This document shows positions 45,510 to 54,830 of a DNA stretch of 64,000 bases, piece after piece. Source of the stretch: Acidobacteriota bacterium (GTDB lineage Bacteria > Acidobacteriota > Aminicenantia > Aminicenantales > Saccharicenantaceae); NCBI GenBank assembly GCA_022711665.1, contig JAKLEN010000008.1:112906-176905 (forward strand), read 5' to 3'. The position numbers and the translations under genes are program-made. Under the pieces are notes generated by a model, which worked only from the letters and a program-made list of their open reading frames with translations, did no database searches and was not told the DNA's origin. Position 1 is the stretch's first letter. Every line of letters starts with the position of its first letter.

Positions 45510-46187
45510 ATGAAGATCGTCGCGGTCGTCGGCTGCTCGGAGACCGGCAAGACGCGGCTGGGGGTGCGCCTTATCGGCGAGCTGCGGCGGCGGGGCCTGC
45601 GGGTCTCGGCCGTCAAGCGCTGCTCCCACGGCTTCACGCTCGATACCGAGGGGAAGGACTCGGCGGACTTCAGCGCCGCCGGGGCCGACAACGTGGCCCT
45701 GGTCTCGCCGGAGGGCTGGGCGGCCCTGGGCCGGGCGCCGGACGTCGACGCCTCCCGGCTGGCGGCCCGGCTTTTTCCCGAGGCCGACGTCGTCCTTATC
45801 GAGGGCGGCAAGGACGTCCGGGGGACGCGCAAGATCGAGGTCCTGCGGACCGGCGTCGCCGACATCCCCGTCAGCCCGGCCGGCGAGCTCGCGGCCGTCG
45901 TCACGGACGGCCCGCCGCCCGCCGGCTGCGCGGCGCCGGTCTTCGGCCCGGACGACATCGCGGCGATCGCCGACCTCATCGTCTCGCTGGAGGAGGGGGC
46001 CATGGCGGACATCAGGCTCGAAGTGGACGGACGGGAGCTCAACCTGAACCCGTTCGTCCGGACGTTCATCGAGAAGACCGTCCTGGGGATGGTGACGTCG
46101 CTGAGCGGCGTCGACCCGGACCCGCGGCGCATCCGGCTGGTCATAGACCGGACGGGGGACAAGCCCGAAGGGGCGCCTAAGCCGTGA
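45510..46187 (+). CDS. mobB: MobB-like GTPase with C-terminal extension
   Basis: A 225-residue protein. The P-loop is GCSETGKT (8-15), then VKRCSHGFTLDTEGKDSADFSAAGADNVAL, as in MobB, the GTP-binding adapter that helps load molybdopterin guanine dinucleotide onto enzymes. The MobB core (about 1-155) is the usual length. A C-terminal extension (about 155-225: DIRLEVDGRELNLNPFVRTFIEKTVLGMVTSLSG) is not in standard MobB; it may bind a partner protein. Its stop overlaps the ThiF-like start as GTGA, so the two are coupled. Confidence 0.85.
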   Translation: MKIVAVVGCSETGKTRLGVRLIGELRRRGLRVSAVKRCSHGFTLDTEGKDSADFSAAGADNVALVSPEGWAALGRAPDVDASRLAARLFPEADVVLIEGGKDVRGTRKIEVLRTGVADIPVSPAGELAAVVTDGPPPAGCAAPVFGPDDIAAIADLIVSLEEGAMADIRLEVDGRELNLNPFVRTFIEKTVLGMVTSLSGVDPDPRRIRLVIDRTGDKPEGAPKP

Positions 46188-46828
46188 AGCCCCTGCCCCA
46201 GCCGGGATCGATCGCCTTCGCCCGGGAGTACTTCGCCCGCCGGGACCCGGCCGTCCTGGCGGTCCTGCGCCAGAGCTCGGTCGGCATCGCCGGGGCCGGC
46301 GGCCTGGGCTCGAACGTGGCCGTCTCCCTGGCCCGGGCCGGGGTCGGGCGCCTGGTCATCGCCGATTTCGACCGGGTCGAGCCGTCCAATCTCAACCGCC
46401 AGCAGTACTTCGTCGACCAGGTCGGCGAGCGCAAGGTCGAGGCCCTGCGGGAGAACCTCCTGGCCATTAATCCCTATTCCCTCTACGAGATCCACGCCGT
46501 CCGGATCGGCCGGCGCAACGCGGCGACGATCTTCGGCCGGGTCGACGTCCTCGTCGAGGCCTTCGACAAGGCCGAGGTCAAGGAGATGCTCATCGAGGCG
46601 AGCCTGTCGAAGTTCCCGGGGCGGCCAGTCGTCGCCGCCTCGGGCCTGGCCGGGTACGGCTGCACGGCCAGGATCCGGGCCCGCCGTCTGGGCAATCTCT
46701 ATATCTGCGGCGACGGAACGAGCCAGTGCCCGGAGGGCGTGAGCCCTATGGCCCCGCGGGTCGCCCTGGTCGCGGGCATGCAGGCCAACCTCGTGGTCGA
46801 GCTCCTGGTCAGGATGAAACGGCGTTAG
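46184..46828 (+). CDS. ThiF/MoeB-like E1 adenylyltransferase
   Basis: A 214-residue E1-like protein starting with GTG inside the mobB stop. GAGGLGSNVAVSLARAGVG is the nucleotide loop, VIADFDRVEPSNLNRQQYF the acceptor aspartate and Arg-finger block. It adenylates the C-terminal glycine of a ThiS/MoaD-type sulfur carrier. The length and the missing C-terminal cysteine-rich rhodanese part favour a ThiF-type over MoeB. A likely partner is the MoaD-like protein at 50571-50798, and the mobB linkage supports pterin-cofactor synthesis rather than thiamine, but both remain possible. Confidence 0.82.
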   Translation: MKPLPQPGSIAFAREYFARRDPAVLAVLRQSSVGIAGAGGLGSNVAVSLARAGVGRLVIADFDRVEPSNLNRQQYFVDQVGERKVEALRENLLAINPYSLYEIHAVRIGRRNAATIFGRVDVLVEAFDKAEVKEMLIEASLSKFPGRPVVAASGLAGYGCTARIRARRLGNLYICGDGTSQCPEGVSPMAPRVALVAGMQANLVVELLVRMKRR

Positions 46829-46883
46829 CCGCCCGGCCGGGCGGTCCGAGCCGTTTTCGCGCGAAATGCCGGAAGGAGGTCCC

Positions 46884-49800
46884 ATGAAGCGCATCATGAC
46901 AGTCGGAGCGGCAGTTCTGTTCATCCTCGCGGGGATGGGCCTGGCGGCCGAAGCCCCTATCCTGGCCAAGTCCCCGACTCTGAGCCGGACGGCCGCCGTT
47001 TTCGAATACGGCGGCTGCCTGTGGAGCGTGGCCCGCGAGGGGGGAGCGGCCCGGCAGCTGACGACCGGCGGCCACGAGGCCGCGCCGTTCTTTTCCCCGG
47101 ACGGGACACGGATCGCCTTCTCGGGGACCTATGACGGCAACGTGGATGTCTATGTCATGCCGGCGCAAGGCGGCCCGCCGCGGCGTCTGACCTGGCATCC
47201 CGATCCCGATATCGCCGGCGGCTGGACGCCAGACGGCCGGAAAGTGCTCTTCCGCTCCAGCCGCGAGGCCTACGCCGACTTCGACCGGCTCTACACCGTG
47301 CCGGCCGACGGGGGACCGGTCGAGGCGCTGCCCGTCTGGCGCGGCGAGGACGCCGCGCTCTCTCCGGACGGGACGCGCCTGGCCTACGTGCCGAACCAGA
47401 GGTGGCAGAACTCCTGGAAGCGCTACCGCGGCGGGCAGACGACTCCGATCTACATCGTCGGGCTGAGCGGCCTGGCGCTGGAAAGGGTGCCCCGGGAGAA
47501 CTCGAACGACTCGAATCCCGCGTGGCTCGGCGACACCGTTTATTTCCTCTCCGACCGGAACGGCCCGGTGACGCTCTTCGCCTACGACACGAAGGCCAAG
47601 GCCGTGCGCCAGGTCCTCGGGAACGCCGGGCTGGACCTGAAGAGCCTCTCCGCCGGGCCCGACGCCCTCATCTACGAGCAGTTCGGCGGGATCCATATCT
47701 TCGACCCGGCCTCCGGGGCCTCCCGCCCGGTCCGGATAGAGGTGGCCGCGGATCTGCCGGCGACGCGGCCCCGCTATGAGAAGGCGGCGAACATGATCCA
47801 GAACGCGGGTCTTTCGCCGACGGGCGCCCGGGCCGTGTTCGAGGCCCGCGGCGAGATACTCACGGTCCCGGCGGAGAAAGGCGACGTCCGCAACCTGACC
47901 CGCACGACGGCGGCGGCCGAGCGGGACCCGGCCTGGTCGCCCGACGGCAAGTCCATCGCCTTCTTCTCGGACGAATCGGGCGAGTACGCCCTGCACATCG
48001 TCGACCAGTCCGGGCGCGGCGCCGTGAAGAAGATCGGGCTGGGCCAGCCCCCCTCGTTCTTCTATGGGCCGCTGTGGTCGCCCGACAGCCAAAAGATCGC
48101 CTTCACGGACAAGCGGCTGAACCTCTGGTGCGTGGACGTGGCCAAGGGGACGCCGGTCAAGGTGGCCACGGACCGGTTCGACGACCCGTCGTCGGCCATG
48201 AACCCGGGATGGTCCCCGGACAGCCAGTGGCTGACCTATACCAAGGAGCTGGCCAATCACCTCCATGCGGTGTTCGTCTACTCGCTGGCCAGCGGCCGGG
48301 AAGCCCGGATCACGGACGGCATCAGCGACGCCCGCTTCCCCGTCTTCGACCGGGGCGGCAAGTACCTCATCTTCGCCGTGAGCACGGACATCGGGCTCTC
48401 CTCCGGCTGGCTCGACCTCTCGAGTTACCAGCACCCGGTCCTGCGCAGCGTCTACGCGGCGGTCCTCAAGGCGGGCGATCCTTCTCCCGTGCCGCCGGAG
48501 AGCGATGAAGAGAAGACGGAGGCCGGGAAGAAGGACGAGAAGGAAGCCGCCCCGGCCCGGGGCGCCGGGAAGGCCAAAACGCCGGCCGGCCCGGGTCCGG
48601 AAGGCGACAAGGCGGAAGAGGTCAAGGTCGCGATCGACCTCGACGGCATCGGCCAACGGATAGTCGCCCTGCCCATCGGACCGGCGAACTACATCGGCCT
48701 CGACCGCGGAAAAGCCGGAACCCTGTTCCTGGTCGAGATCCCGGACGTCCCGCGCCTGGACGAGCCGACCCTCCTTGCGATCTCGAAATTCGATCTGGCG
48801 ACGCGGAAGACGGAACCCTTCATCGCCGGCGTGAGCGCCTTCGTCGTCTCGGCGAACGGGGAGAAGGCGCTCTATCGCCAGGGGCCGGCCTGGGCCATCA
48901 CGGGAACGGGCGGCCCGGCCAAGCCGGGGGAAGGGTCCCTGAAGCTGGATTCGATGGAGGTCTATGTCGATCCGCGGGCGGAATGGAAGCAGATCTACCA
49001 CGAGGTCTGGCGGATCGAACGGGACTTCCTCTATGACCCGAACCATCACGGGCTGAACCTCGCGGCCGCCGAAGCGAAGTACGCGCCCTATCTCGAGGCG
49101 GTCGGCGGCCGCGGCGACCTGAATTACCTCTTCGAGGAGATGCTCGGGGAGATCACCGTCGGTCACATGTTCATCGGCGGCGGCGATATCCCCCGGCCGA
49201 AGCAGGTCAAGGGCGGTTTGCTCGGCGCGGACTACGCGATCGATAACGGCCGCTACCGGTTCGCCAGGATCTATAACGGAGAGAACTGGAACCCCGGCCT
49301 GCAGGCGCCCCTTACCCAGCCGGGCGTGGACGTGAAGGCCGGCGAGTACCTCCTCGAGGTCAACGGACGGGACGTGCGGCCGGCGGCCGAGGTCTCCGCC
49401 TATTTCGAGAACACGGCCGGGACGCAGATCAGGATCAAGGTCGGGCCGGCCCCCGACGGCCGGAACGCCAGGGAGGTGACCGTCGTGCCGGTGGGCAGCG
49501 AATTCGCGCTGCGCAGCCGGGCCTGGCAGGAAGACAACCGCAGGAAGGTCGACGAGATGAGCGGCGGGAAGCTGGCCTACGTTCACCTGCCGGACACGGC
49601 CAACCAGGGCTACGTGAATTTCAACCGCTTCTACTTCGCCCAGGCGGACAAGCAGGGGGCCGTCATCGACGAGCGCTACAACCACGGCGGCCAGGTGGCC
49701 GACTACATCATCGACATGCTGAAGCGGCCCCTGCGCAACGCCGCGGTCACGCGCGAGGGCGAGAAGTTCAGCTCGCCCTCGGCCCAGATCTACGGGCCCA

Positions 49801-50174
49801 AGACGATGATCATCAACGAGATGTCCGGGTCCGGCGGCGACGCCCTGCCCTGGATGTTCCGCCAGGACAAGATCGGGCTTCTCGTGGGCACCCGGACGTG
49901 GGGCGGGCTCGTCGGCATCTGGAACTACCCCACGCTGCTCGACGGAGGCTCGGTGACGGCGCCGCGCGGGGCGATCTACGGATTGAACGGAGACTGGGAA
50001 GTCGAGAACCGCGGCATCCCGCCCGACATCGAGGTCGAGAACGACCCGGCGTCCGTGGCGGCCGGGCGGGACCCGCAGCTCGAGAAGGCCGTGGAGGTGA
50101 CGATGGAAGCCTTGAAGAAGAACCCCGTCGTCGTCCCCGGCCCCCCGCCCTATCCGAATTATCACAAGAAATAG
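46884..50174 (+). CDS. Tricorn-like S41 protease
   Basis: A 1096-residue exported protease from the ATG at 46884 (GGAAGGAGG upstream). A signal peptide (about 1-22) is followed by two WD40-like/PD40 propeller halves (about 23-330 and 330-650, with repeated SPDGTRIAF and [11 protein letters not shown] units), a low-complexity linker (about 530-580, rich in Glu, Lys and Ala), a PDZ domain (about 790-860) and an S41 catalytic part. S983 in [11 protein letters not shown] is the likely nucleophile. Tricorn proteases degrade peptides into short pieces. The signal peptide makes it periplasmic. Confidence 0.92.
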   Translation: MKRIMTVGAAVLFILAGMGLAAEAPILAKSPTLSRTAAVFEYGGCLWSVAREGGAARQLTTGGHEAAPFFSPDGTRIAFSGTYDGNVDVYVMPAQGGPPRRLTWHPDPDIAGGWTPDGRKVLFRSSREAYADFDRLYTVPADGGPVEALPVWRGEDAALSPDGTRLAYVPNQRWQNSWKRYRGGQTTPIYIVGLSGLALERVPRENSNDSNPAWLGDTVYFLSDRNGPVTLFAYDTKAKAVRQVLGNAGLDLKSLSAGPDALIYEQFGGIHIFDPASGASRPVRIEVAADLPATRPRYEKAANMIQNAGLSPTGARAVFEARGEILTVPAEKGDVRNLTRTTAAAERDPAWSPDGKSIAFFSDESGEYALHIVDQSGRGAVKKIGLGQPPSFFYGPLWSPDSQKIAFTDKRLNLWCVDVAKGTPVKVATDRFDDPSSAMNPGWSPDSQWLTYTKELANHLHAVFVYSLASGREARITDGISDARFPVFDRGGKYLIFAVSTDIGLSSGWLDLSSYQHPVLRSVYAAVLKAGDPSPVPPESDEEKTEAGKKDEKEAAPARGAGKAKTPAGPGPEGDKAEEVKVAIDLDGIGQRIVALPIGPANYIGLDRGKAGTLFLVEIPDVPRLDEPTLLAISKFDLATRKTEPFIAGVSAFVVSANGEKALYRQGPAWAITGTGGPAKPGEGSLKLDSMEVYVDPRAEWKQIYHEVWRIERDFLYDPNHHGLNLAAAEAKYAPYLEAVGGRGDLNYLFEEMLGEITVGHMFIGGGDIPRPKQVKGGLLGADYAIDNGRYRFARIYNGENWNPGLQAPLTQPGVDVKAGEYLLEVNGRDVRPAAEVSAYFENTAGTQIRIKVGPAPDGRNAREVTVVPVGSEFALRSRAWQEDNRRKVDEMSGGKLAYVHLPDTANQGYVNFNRFYFAQADKQGAVIDERYNHGGQVADYIIDMLKRPLRNAAVTREGEKFSSPSAQIYGPKTMIINEMSGSGGDALPWMFRQDKIGLLVGTRTWGGLVGIWNYPTLLDGGSVTAPRGAIYGLNGDWEVENRGIPPDIEVENDPASVAAGRDPQLEKAVEVTMEALKKNPVVVPGPPPYPNYHKK

Positions 50175-50251
50175 GACGGGCCGCCGGTCGCGGTCCCGGG
50201 ATCGAGTCTATCCGACAGGCTAACGAGGGCCATGACGAGGAGGGCCGACAG

Positions 50252-50533
50252 ATGTTCAAGGTCAACGAGTATTTCGACGGCAAGGTGAAGTCGCTGGCGT
50301 TCCAAGCGGCCGACGGGCCGGCGACTATCGGCGTCATGGCCCCCGGCGAGTACGAGTTCGGCACGTCGACGGTCGAGATCATGACCGTGGTCAGCGGCCG
50401 GCTCACGGTCAAGCTTCCCGGGAGCGAACCCTGGACGGACTACAAGGCCGGTCAGAGCTTCACGGTGGCGGCGGGGAAGAAGTTCCATCTGAAGGTCGCG
50501 GCCGCCGCGGCCTACCTCTGCCTCTACCGGTAG
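50252..50533 (+). CDS. ppnP: Pyrimidine/purine nucleoside phosphorylase PpnP
   Basis: A 93-residue cupin of the YaiE/PpnP family. [52 protein letters not shown] and AYLCLYR are characteristic. It phosphorolyses several nucleosides to bases and ribose-1-phosphate. An AGGAGGG element precedes the ATG. The gene follows the tricorn-like protease by 77 bases and converges on the MoaD-like gene. Confidence 0.92.
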   Translation: MFKVNEYFDGKVKSLAFQAADGPATIGVMAPGEYEFGTSTVEIMTVVSGRLTVKLPGSEPWTDYKAGQSFTVAAGKKFHLKVAAAAAYLCLYR

Positions 50534-50570
50534 GTCGGCCGGCCGGAGCCCGGTCGGGCCGGGCGATCCA

Positions 50571-50798
50571 TCAGCCGCCCGAATAGATGGGCGAGATGGC
50601 GATCCGGTCGCCCGCGGCCAGTCCCTCGCCCGGGGCCGCGGCCCGGCCGTTCCGGGTGACGATCCTGGGCCGGGACCGGTCGACGCCGACAAGGGCGACG
50701 AGGCCCTCGACGGTCGTGTCCGCCGGGACGTCCATCTCCTTCTCGCCGAAGCCGAGGAGCTGGACGAAGGGCCCGATGAGCTTGACCGTGATCTTCAT
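50571..50798 (-). CDS. MoaD/ThiS-like sulfur carrier
   Basis: A 75-residue ubiquitin-like protein. KITVKLIGPFVQLLGFGEKEMDVP and VEGLVALVG give the beta-grasp fold, and the C-terminus YSGG supplies the Gly-Gly to be adenylated and thiocarboxylated. The ATG lies inside the AFOR stop (ATGA), so it is translated with AFOR. This arrangement suggests sulfur delivery for the tungsten or molybdenum pterin cofactor of AFOR. The ThiF-like E1 at 46184-46828 is a candidate activator. Confidence 0.85.
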   Translation of the reverse strand: MKITVKLIGPFVQLLGFGEKEMDVPADTTVEGLVALVGVDRSRPRIVTRNGRAAAPGEGLAAGDRIAISPIYSGG

Positions 50799-52633
50799 GT
50801 GAGCGAACCGAACCTCTCGGCGGCCCGGCCTTCCTCGGCCAGGCCCAGCCGCTCCAGGGTGGCCCTGGTCGGGATGCCGCGCCGGTCATAGCCGCGAAGA
50901 TCGTAATAGTGCTGGAGCAGGACGTCGTACTTGTCGTATTCGAGGTGCTTGCCGGCGATGGGGCCTTCCGTGTCGACGTTCGTCGGGTCGAACCAGACGG
51001 CCGGGGGATAGTCCTGCTTGCGGTCGGCCCCGGGATATTCCCGGAGCCAGAAGAGCTTGATCATGGCGTAGACCCGGTCCGCGACCGTCCAGAAGTCGTC
51101 CAGGGTCCAATCGAGCCCGCTGACGAGCTTGAAATACTTGGGGTAGTTCTCGAGGCTCCAGCCGTTCTCGATCCAGGGGAAGCGGCAGGCGACGATGGAC
51201 TCGAACAGGCCGCCGCGGATGCGCTGGAGCTCGATGACCTTTTTAGCCTTCTCCGGGCCGTAGGATTCGCGCACGGATTGCTTGAGCTCGAAGGTGATGA
51301 CCCACGACTCCTTGTGGTGGGCGCCGATGGGGCTGACCCCGAAGGCCAGGGCCATGCCCGGGATGAACTTGCAGTTGTAGGCCGCGACCTCGAGGCCCTT
51401 GACCTGCATGGCGTAGTCGACGGAGCCGTGGCCGAACTTGCGCGCCGCCCGCAGGGACCCCTCGGCCAGGAGGTCGCCGATCTCGCCCTGGCGCAGGGCG
51501 ATCGAGGTCAGGAGCTTCTTGAAGCCGGCCGAGTCGCCGAACCGGAGGTCGCCCGGCGCGGCGCCGTGGTCGACGGCATCGGCGTAGAAGCTCAGGACGC
51601 AGCCGCCAGACATCGTGTCGACGCCGTAGTCGTCGCACATGTAGTTCAGCGACCCAATGGGGGGCAGGTCGAAGATCTCCAGGTTGGGGCCGAGCAGGCC
51701 GACGTTCTCGTAATCGAGCTCGGACTCTCGGCCTTCCTCGTCGCGGATGGTGATGCCGCAGCGCATGGTGCAGTTGGGGCAGCCGTAGGTGGCGATGCGG
51801 GCGTTGTTGAGCCGCTCCCCGTCGCACTTCCAGGCGTCCGGGTGGTGGGTCTTGCGGAAGTTCCGCACCGGCAGGGCGGCCACCTCGTTGCACCAGGCGA
51901 GCACCCCGTTGGTGCTCTGGATGGACCAGCCGGTCTTCTTGTCGATCCTGTTGACCTCGCGGAGGTCGTCATAGCCGACCTTCTTCATGCCGGCCGGGTC
52001 GGCCTGCGGGATGGGCCTGGTGCCCTTGACGACGACGGCCTTGAGAAGCTTGGAGCCCATGACCGCGCCCATGCCCGTGCGGCCGCCGGCCCGGCCCTCC
52101 AGGCTGCGGACGACGGCGTAGCGGATCAGGTTCTCGCCGGCCTGGCCGATATTCAGGACGCCGACGCCCTTGCCGTACTTGGCGTAGATCCAGTCGTTGG
52201 TCTCGTAGGTGCCCTTGCCCCAGACGGCCTCGGCGGGCAGGAACTCGACCTTGTCGTCCTCGATGTACAGCATGGTCGGCGCGGCCGCCCGGCCCTCGAC
52301 GATCAGGACGTCGTAGCCGGCCTTGCGCAGCTGTTCAGCCACCCGGGTCCCGAGGTTGCCGTCGCCGTAGCCGCCAGTGCTGGGGGACTTGCCGGCCACG
52401 ACCGCTTTCCCTGTGTTGGGGGCCGGGATGCCGGCGATGGGGCCCAGGGCGACGATGAACTTGTTGTCGGGGCCGAGGGGGTCGATGCCGGGGGCCAGCT
52501 CGTCGAAGAGGATCTTGGCGGCGAAGCCCCGGCCGCCGATCCATTTGCGGGCGAATTCCTCGCTAAAGGGCTCCTTTTTATAGGTTTTAGTGGTCAGATT
52601 GACCCGCAGGAACTGACCGGTCCATCCATTCAT
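50795..52633 (-). CDS. Aldehyde:ferredoxin oxidoreductase
   Basis: A 612-residue tungsten/molybdenum pterin oxidoreductase, near the usual 600-620. It oxidises aldehydes to acids, reducing ferredoxin. Motifs: MNGWTGQFLRVNLTTKTYKKEPF at the start, GGRTGMGAVMGSK for the pterin, a cysteine cluster C285, C288 and C292 in YGCPNCTMRCG for the [4Fe-4S] centre, and YGVDTMSGGCVLSFYADA in the middle domain. The ATG at 52633 has GGAAAGGA upstream. In peptide fermenters AFOR oxidises aldehydes made from 2-oxoacids. A promoter lies at 52671-52699, and a MoaD-like gene is fused by overlap downstream. Confidence 0.93.
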   Translation of the reverse strand: MNGWTGQFLRVNLTTKTYKKEPFSEEFARKWIGGRGFAAKILFDELAPGIDPLGPDNKFIVALGPIAGIPAPNTGKAVVAGKSPSTGGYGDGNLGTRVAEQLRKAGYDVLIVEGRAAAPTMLYIEDDKVEFLPAEAVWGKGTYETNDWIYAKYGKGVGVLNIGQAGENLIRYAVVRSLEGRAGGRTGMGAVMGSKLLKAVVVKGTRPIPQADPAGMKKVGYDDLREVNRIDKKTGWSIQSTNGVLAWCNEVAALPVRNFRKTHHPDAWKCDGERLNNARIATYGCPNCTMRCGITIRDEEGRESELDYENVGLLGPNLEIFDLPPIGSLNYMCDDYGVDTMSGGCVLSFYADAVDHGAAPGDLRFGDSAGFKKLLTSIALRQGEIGDLLAEGSLRAARKFGHGSVDYAMQVKGLEVAAYNCKFIPGMALAFGVSPIGAHHKESWVITFELKQSVRESYGPEKAKKVIELQRIRGGLFESIVACRFPWIENGWSLENYPKYFKLVSGLDWTLDDFWTVADRVYAMIKLFWLREYPGADRKQDYPPAVWFDPTNVDTEGPIAGKHLEYDKYDVLLQHYYDLRGYDRRGIPTRATLERLGLAEEGRAAERFGSLT

Positions 52634-52670
52634 GGCGAAGTCCTTTCCATAGTCTAAAATTACCCTTATC

Positions 52671-52699
52671 ATCGTAGCCGGAGGCGCCGCCGGAGTCAA
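52671..52699 (-). promoter_or_regulatory. Promoter of the AFOR/MoaD-like pair
   Basis: On the minus strand TTGACT (52694-52699), a 17-base spacer and TACGAT (52671-52676), with a ribosome site and about 30 bases of leader before the AFOR ATG. Confidence 0.55.
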
Positions 52700-52817
52700 G
52701 GCGGCCCCAAGGGGAGCGGGAGGCGAAAAATATCCGTTCTTTTGGGCGAAACCGTCCGGAAATCCGTATAATCCATTGACGGGAGCCGGCGAGCCCCCGC
52801 GAGAGGAGAAACGCAAG

Positions 52818-53021
52818 ATGGCCAAACGGCTTTATCGTTCGGTCGGCCAGAAGATGCTGGGCGGCATTTGCGGCGGCCTGGCCGAGTACTTCGACGTCGA
52901 TGTCTCGATCATCCGGCTGCTGTTCGTCGGCTTGACCCTGGTCACGGCCCTGTTCCCGATGACCTTCTTCTACATCATCGCCTGGATCGTCGTCCCCGTG
53001 CAGCCCCGGAACGCGGCCTGA
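52818..53021 (+). CDS. PspC-domain small membrane protein
   Basis: A 67-residue protein of the PspC family. KRLYRSVGQKMLGGICGGLAEYFDVDVSIIRLLFV is the conserved amphipathic and first hydrophobic segment, followed by a second hydrophobic helix (LTLVTALFPMTFFYIIAWIVVPV). PspC proteins are membrane-stress sensors; those this short have lost extra domains. GAGAGGAG precedes the ATG. TATAAT at 52767-52772 is a possible -10 with a poor -35. Confidence 0.9.
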   Translation: MAKRLYRSVGQKMLGGICGGLAEYFDVDVSIIRLLFVGLTLVTALFPMTFFYIIAWIVVPVQPRNAA

Positions 53022-53054
53022 CGTAAACCGGCCCGCGGCGGGCGCCGGCGGCCG

Positions 53055-53083
53055 TTGACTTACAGTCAGAGTTCGGATATAAC
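53055..53083 (+). promoter_or_regulatory. Promoter of the dNK-like/panBCD region
   Basis: TTGACT (53055-53060), a 17-base spacer and TATAAC (53078-53083), 16 bases before the ATG at 53100. No Shine-Dalgarno follows. Confidence 0.55.
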
Positions 53084-53099
53084 CTAGTCGGCTCCCGTC

Positions 53100-53777
53100 A
53101 TGGCCATGAAGAGCGCCCTCGAGATCCCGTTCAAGCACATCGCAGTCGAGGGCGTTTTCCGGTCGAAGAAAACCCAGCTGGCCAACGTCCTGGCCCAGCG
53201 GATCGGCGGCAAGGTCGTCCTGGACAACGCCGGCAACCCCTACCTCAAGGACTTCTACAACGAGCGGGACGGCTCGGCCTTCCTGACCCAGCTCGTCTTC
53301 CTGGCCAACCGCTACAACCAGCAGATCCGCCTCCTTCAGCGCGACCTGTTCGTCGACCGGATCATCTGCGACTACCTCTTCGAGAAGGACAAGATCTACG
53401 CCTACCAGACCCTCTCGGACGACGAGCTGCTCGTCTACGAGAAGATCTACGGCATCCTGGCCGAGCGAGTCCCCAAGCCCGATCTCGTCATCTACCTCCA
53501 GATCTCGCTCGGCTCGCTCGTCCGCCGCATCGCCAGGGAAGGCGACTCGATCGAGAAGAACATCTCCGAGAAGTACCTCGAGGACATCGTCGAGGCCTTC
53601 GATTACTTCTTCTTCAACTACCAGGGGGCGCCCCTGCTCGTGGTCAAGGCCGACGACATCGACTTCGGCCGGGAGGAGGACGTGCTCGACCTCCTCGACC
53701 AGCTGCGCGACATGAAGAAAGCCTCGCTCTACTACGTCCCCCAGAGCTACGGCGGCAAGGGCGCGAAAAAAGGCTAA
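53100..53777 (+). CDS. Deoxynucleoside-kinase-like protein with a broken P-loop
   Basis: A 225-residue protein of the dNK/dGK fold. It keeps HIAVEG, the FVDRIICDYLFEKDKIYA lid-side block, PDLVIYLQISLGSLVRRIAREGDSIEKNISEKYLEDI and FDYFFFNYQGAPLLVVKADDIDF. The nucleotide loop reads EGVFRSKKTQ, so GxxGxGKT has lost its glycine before lysine; the catalytic glutamate region reads VVLDNAGNPYL with aspartate-asparagine in place of the usual EE. Genes of this type are often placed near folK and the pan genes; panB follows here after a structured leader. Catalysis is doubtful. Confidence 0.8.
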   Translation: MAMKSALEIPFKHIAVEGVFRSKKTQLANVLAQRIGGKVVLDNAGNPYLKDFYNERDGSAFLTQLVFLANRYNQQIRLLQRDLFVDRIICDYLFEKDKIYAYQTLSDDELLVYEKIYGILAERVPKPDLVIYLQISLGSLVRRIAREGDSIEKNISEKYLEDIVEAFDYFFFNYQGAPLLVVKADDIDFGREEDVLDLLDQLRDMKKASLYYVPQSYGGKGAKKG

Positions 53778-53790
53778 AAGGCGTAGAATG

Positions 53791-53885
53791 GGTCGCGGAT
53801 AAGGCCCGGAGGCGGCGCGACCGCCCCGGGACCGGACCTTTTGCGACGGCGACAGACTTTACCTCAATCCCGCTCCGGGCGGGAT
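53791..53885 (+). promoter_or_regulatory. Structured leader of panBCD
   Basis: Two perfect 7-bp stems lie in the gap before panB: GGTCGCG (53791-53797) with CGCGACC (53816-53822), and ATCCCGC (53867-53873) with GCGGGAT (53879-53885). The second ends just before the ribosome site. A -10-like TAGAAT precedes the first. A leader-RNA class (Pan motif) is known upstream of panB in some bacteria, but I cannot confirm a match. Confidence 0.4.
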
Positions 53886-53903
53886 GGGGAGAAAGGACGG
53901 ACA

Positions 53904-54830
53904 ATGGCCAACACGCCCGACGAACGCATCACCATCCCTCTGATCCAGGCCCGGAAGGCCGAGGGCCGCAAGATCGTCTGCCTGACGGCCTACGACTTCC
54001 CGACGGCCCGTATCCTGGATGAAGCCGGGGTCGACATCATCCTGGTCGGGGACACCCTGGGCATGGTCGTGCTGGGCTACGAGAACACCCTGCCCGTGAC
54101 CATGGACGAGATGATCCATCACGCCCGGGCCGTGACCCGGGCCGTCCGCCGGTCCCTGGTCGTCGGCGACATGCCCTACTTCTCGTTCCACCTGGGCGCC
54201 GACGAGACCATCCGCAACGCCTCCCGCTTCCTCAAGGAGGCCGGCGCCGCGGCGGTCAAGATCGAAGGAGCCTCGAAGAAGCGGCTGAAGCTCGTCGAGG
54301 CCCTGGTCGAAGCCGAGATCCCGGTCATGGGCCACGTCGGGATGACGCCCCAATCCATCCATCGCTACGGGCGGTTCCGGGTCCGCGGCACGGCGGGCGA
54401 AGAGGCGCGGCGCATCGTCGAGGACGCCCGGGCCCTCGAGCGGGCCGGCGCCTTCGCCGTGGTCATCGAATCGGTGCCCGGGGAGGTCGGGGCCGAGATC
54501 ACCCGAGCCCTGAGCGTCCCGACCATCGGCATCGGGGCCGGGGTGGGCTGCGACGGCCAGGTCCTGGTCCTCCACGACCTGATCGGCCTCTCGACCGGCC
54601 ACCTGCCGAAGTTCGTCCGCAAGTACGCCGACGTCCACGGCGTCATCGCCGGGGCCGTCGGGGCCTACGCCGAGGACGTCCGGGCCGGACGCTTCCCGGA
54701 CGACGCGACATCCTACCATCTCAAGCCGACGGCGCCGGCCGCCGGCCCGGCTCCGACGAGGGCCGCGGCGGCGCGCCGGAAGGGCCGGCCGCGGACCGGG
54801 CCTGAAGCCGGCCAGGGGAGGGCCAAGTGA
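53904..54830 (+). CDS. panB: 3-methyl-2-oxobutanoate hydroxymethyltransferase
   Basis: A 308-residue TIM-barrel enzyme that adds a hydroxymethyl group to 2-oxoisovalerate for pantothenate. TAYDFPTARILDEAGVDIILVGDTLGMVVLGYENT holds the metal and substrate residues, VKIEGASKKR and GHVGMTPQSIHRYGRFRVRGT follow. Extra basic, proline- and alanine-rich residues at the C-terminus (about 275-308) go beyond the usual 265. The ATG at 53904 has GAAAGGA upstream. Its last bases overlap panC (GTGA). Confidence 0.95.
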   Translation: MANTPDERITIPLIQARKAEGRKIVCLTAYDFPTARILDEAGVDIILVGDTLGMVVLGYENTLPVTMDEMIHHARAVTRAVRRSLVVGDMPYFSFHLGADETIRNASRFLKEAGAAAVKIEGASKKRLKLVEALVEAEIPVMGHVGMTPQSIHRYGRFRVRGTAGEEARRIVEDARALERAGAFAVVIESVPGEVGAEITRALSVPTIGIGAGVGCDGQVLVLHDLIGLSTGHLPKFVRKYADVHGVIAGAVGAYAEDVRAGRFPDDATSYHLKPTAPAAGPAPTRAAAARRKGRPRTGPEAGQGRAK

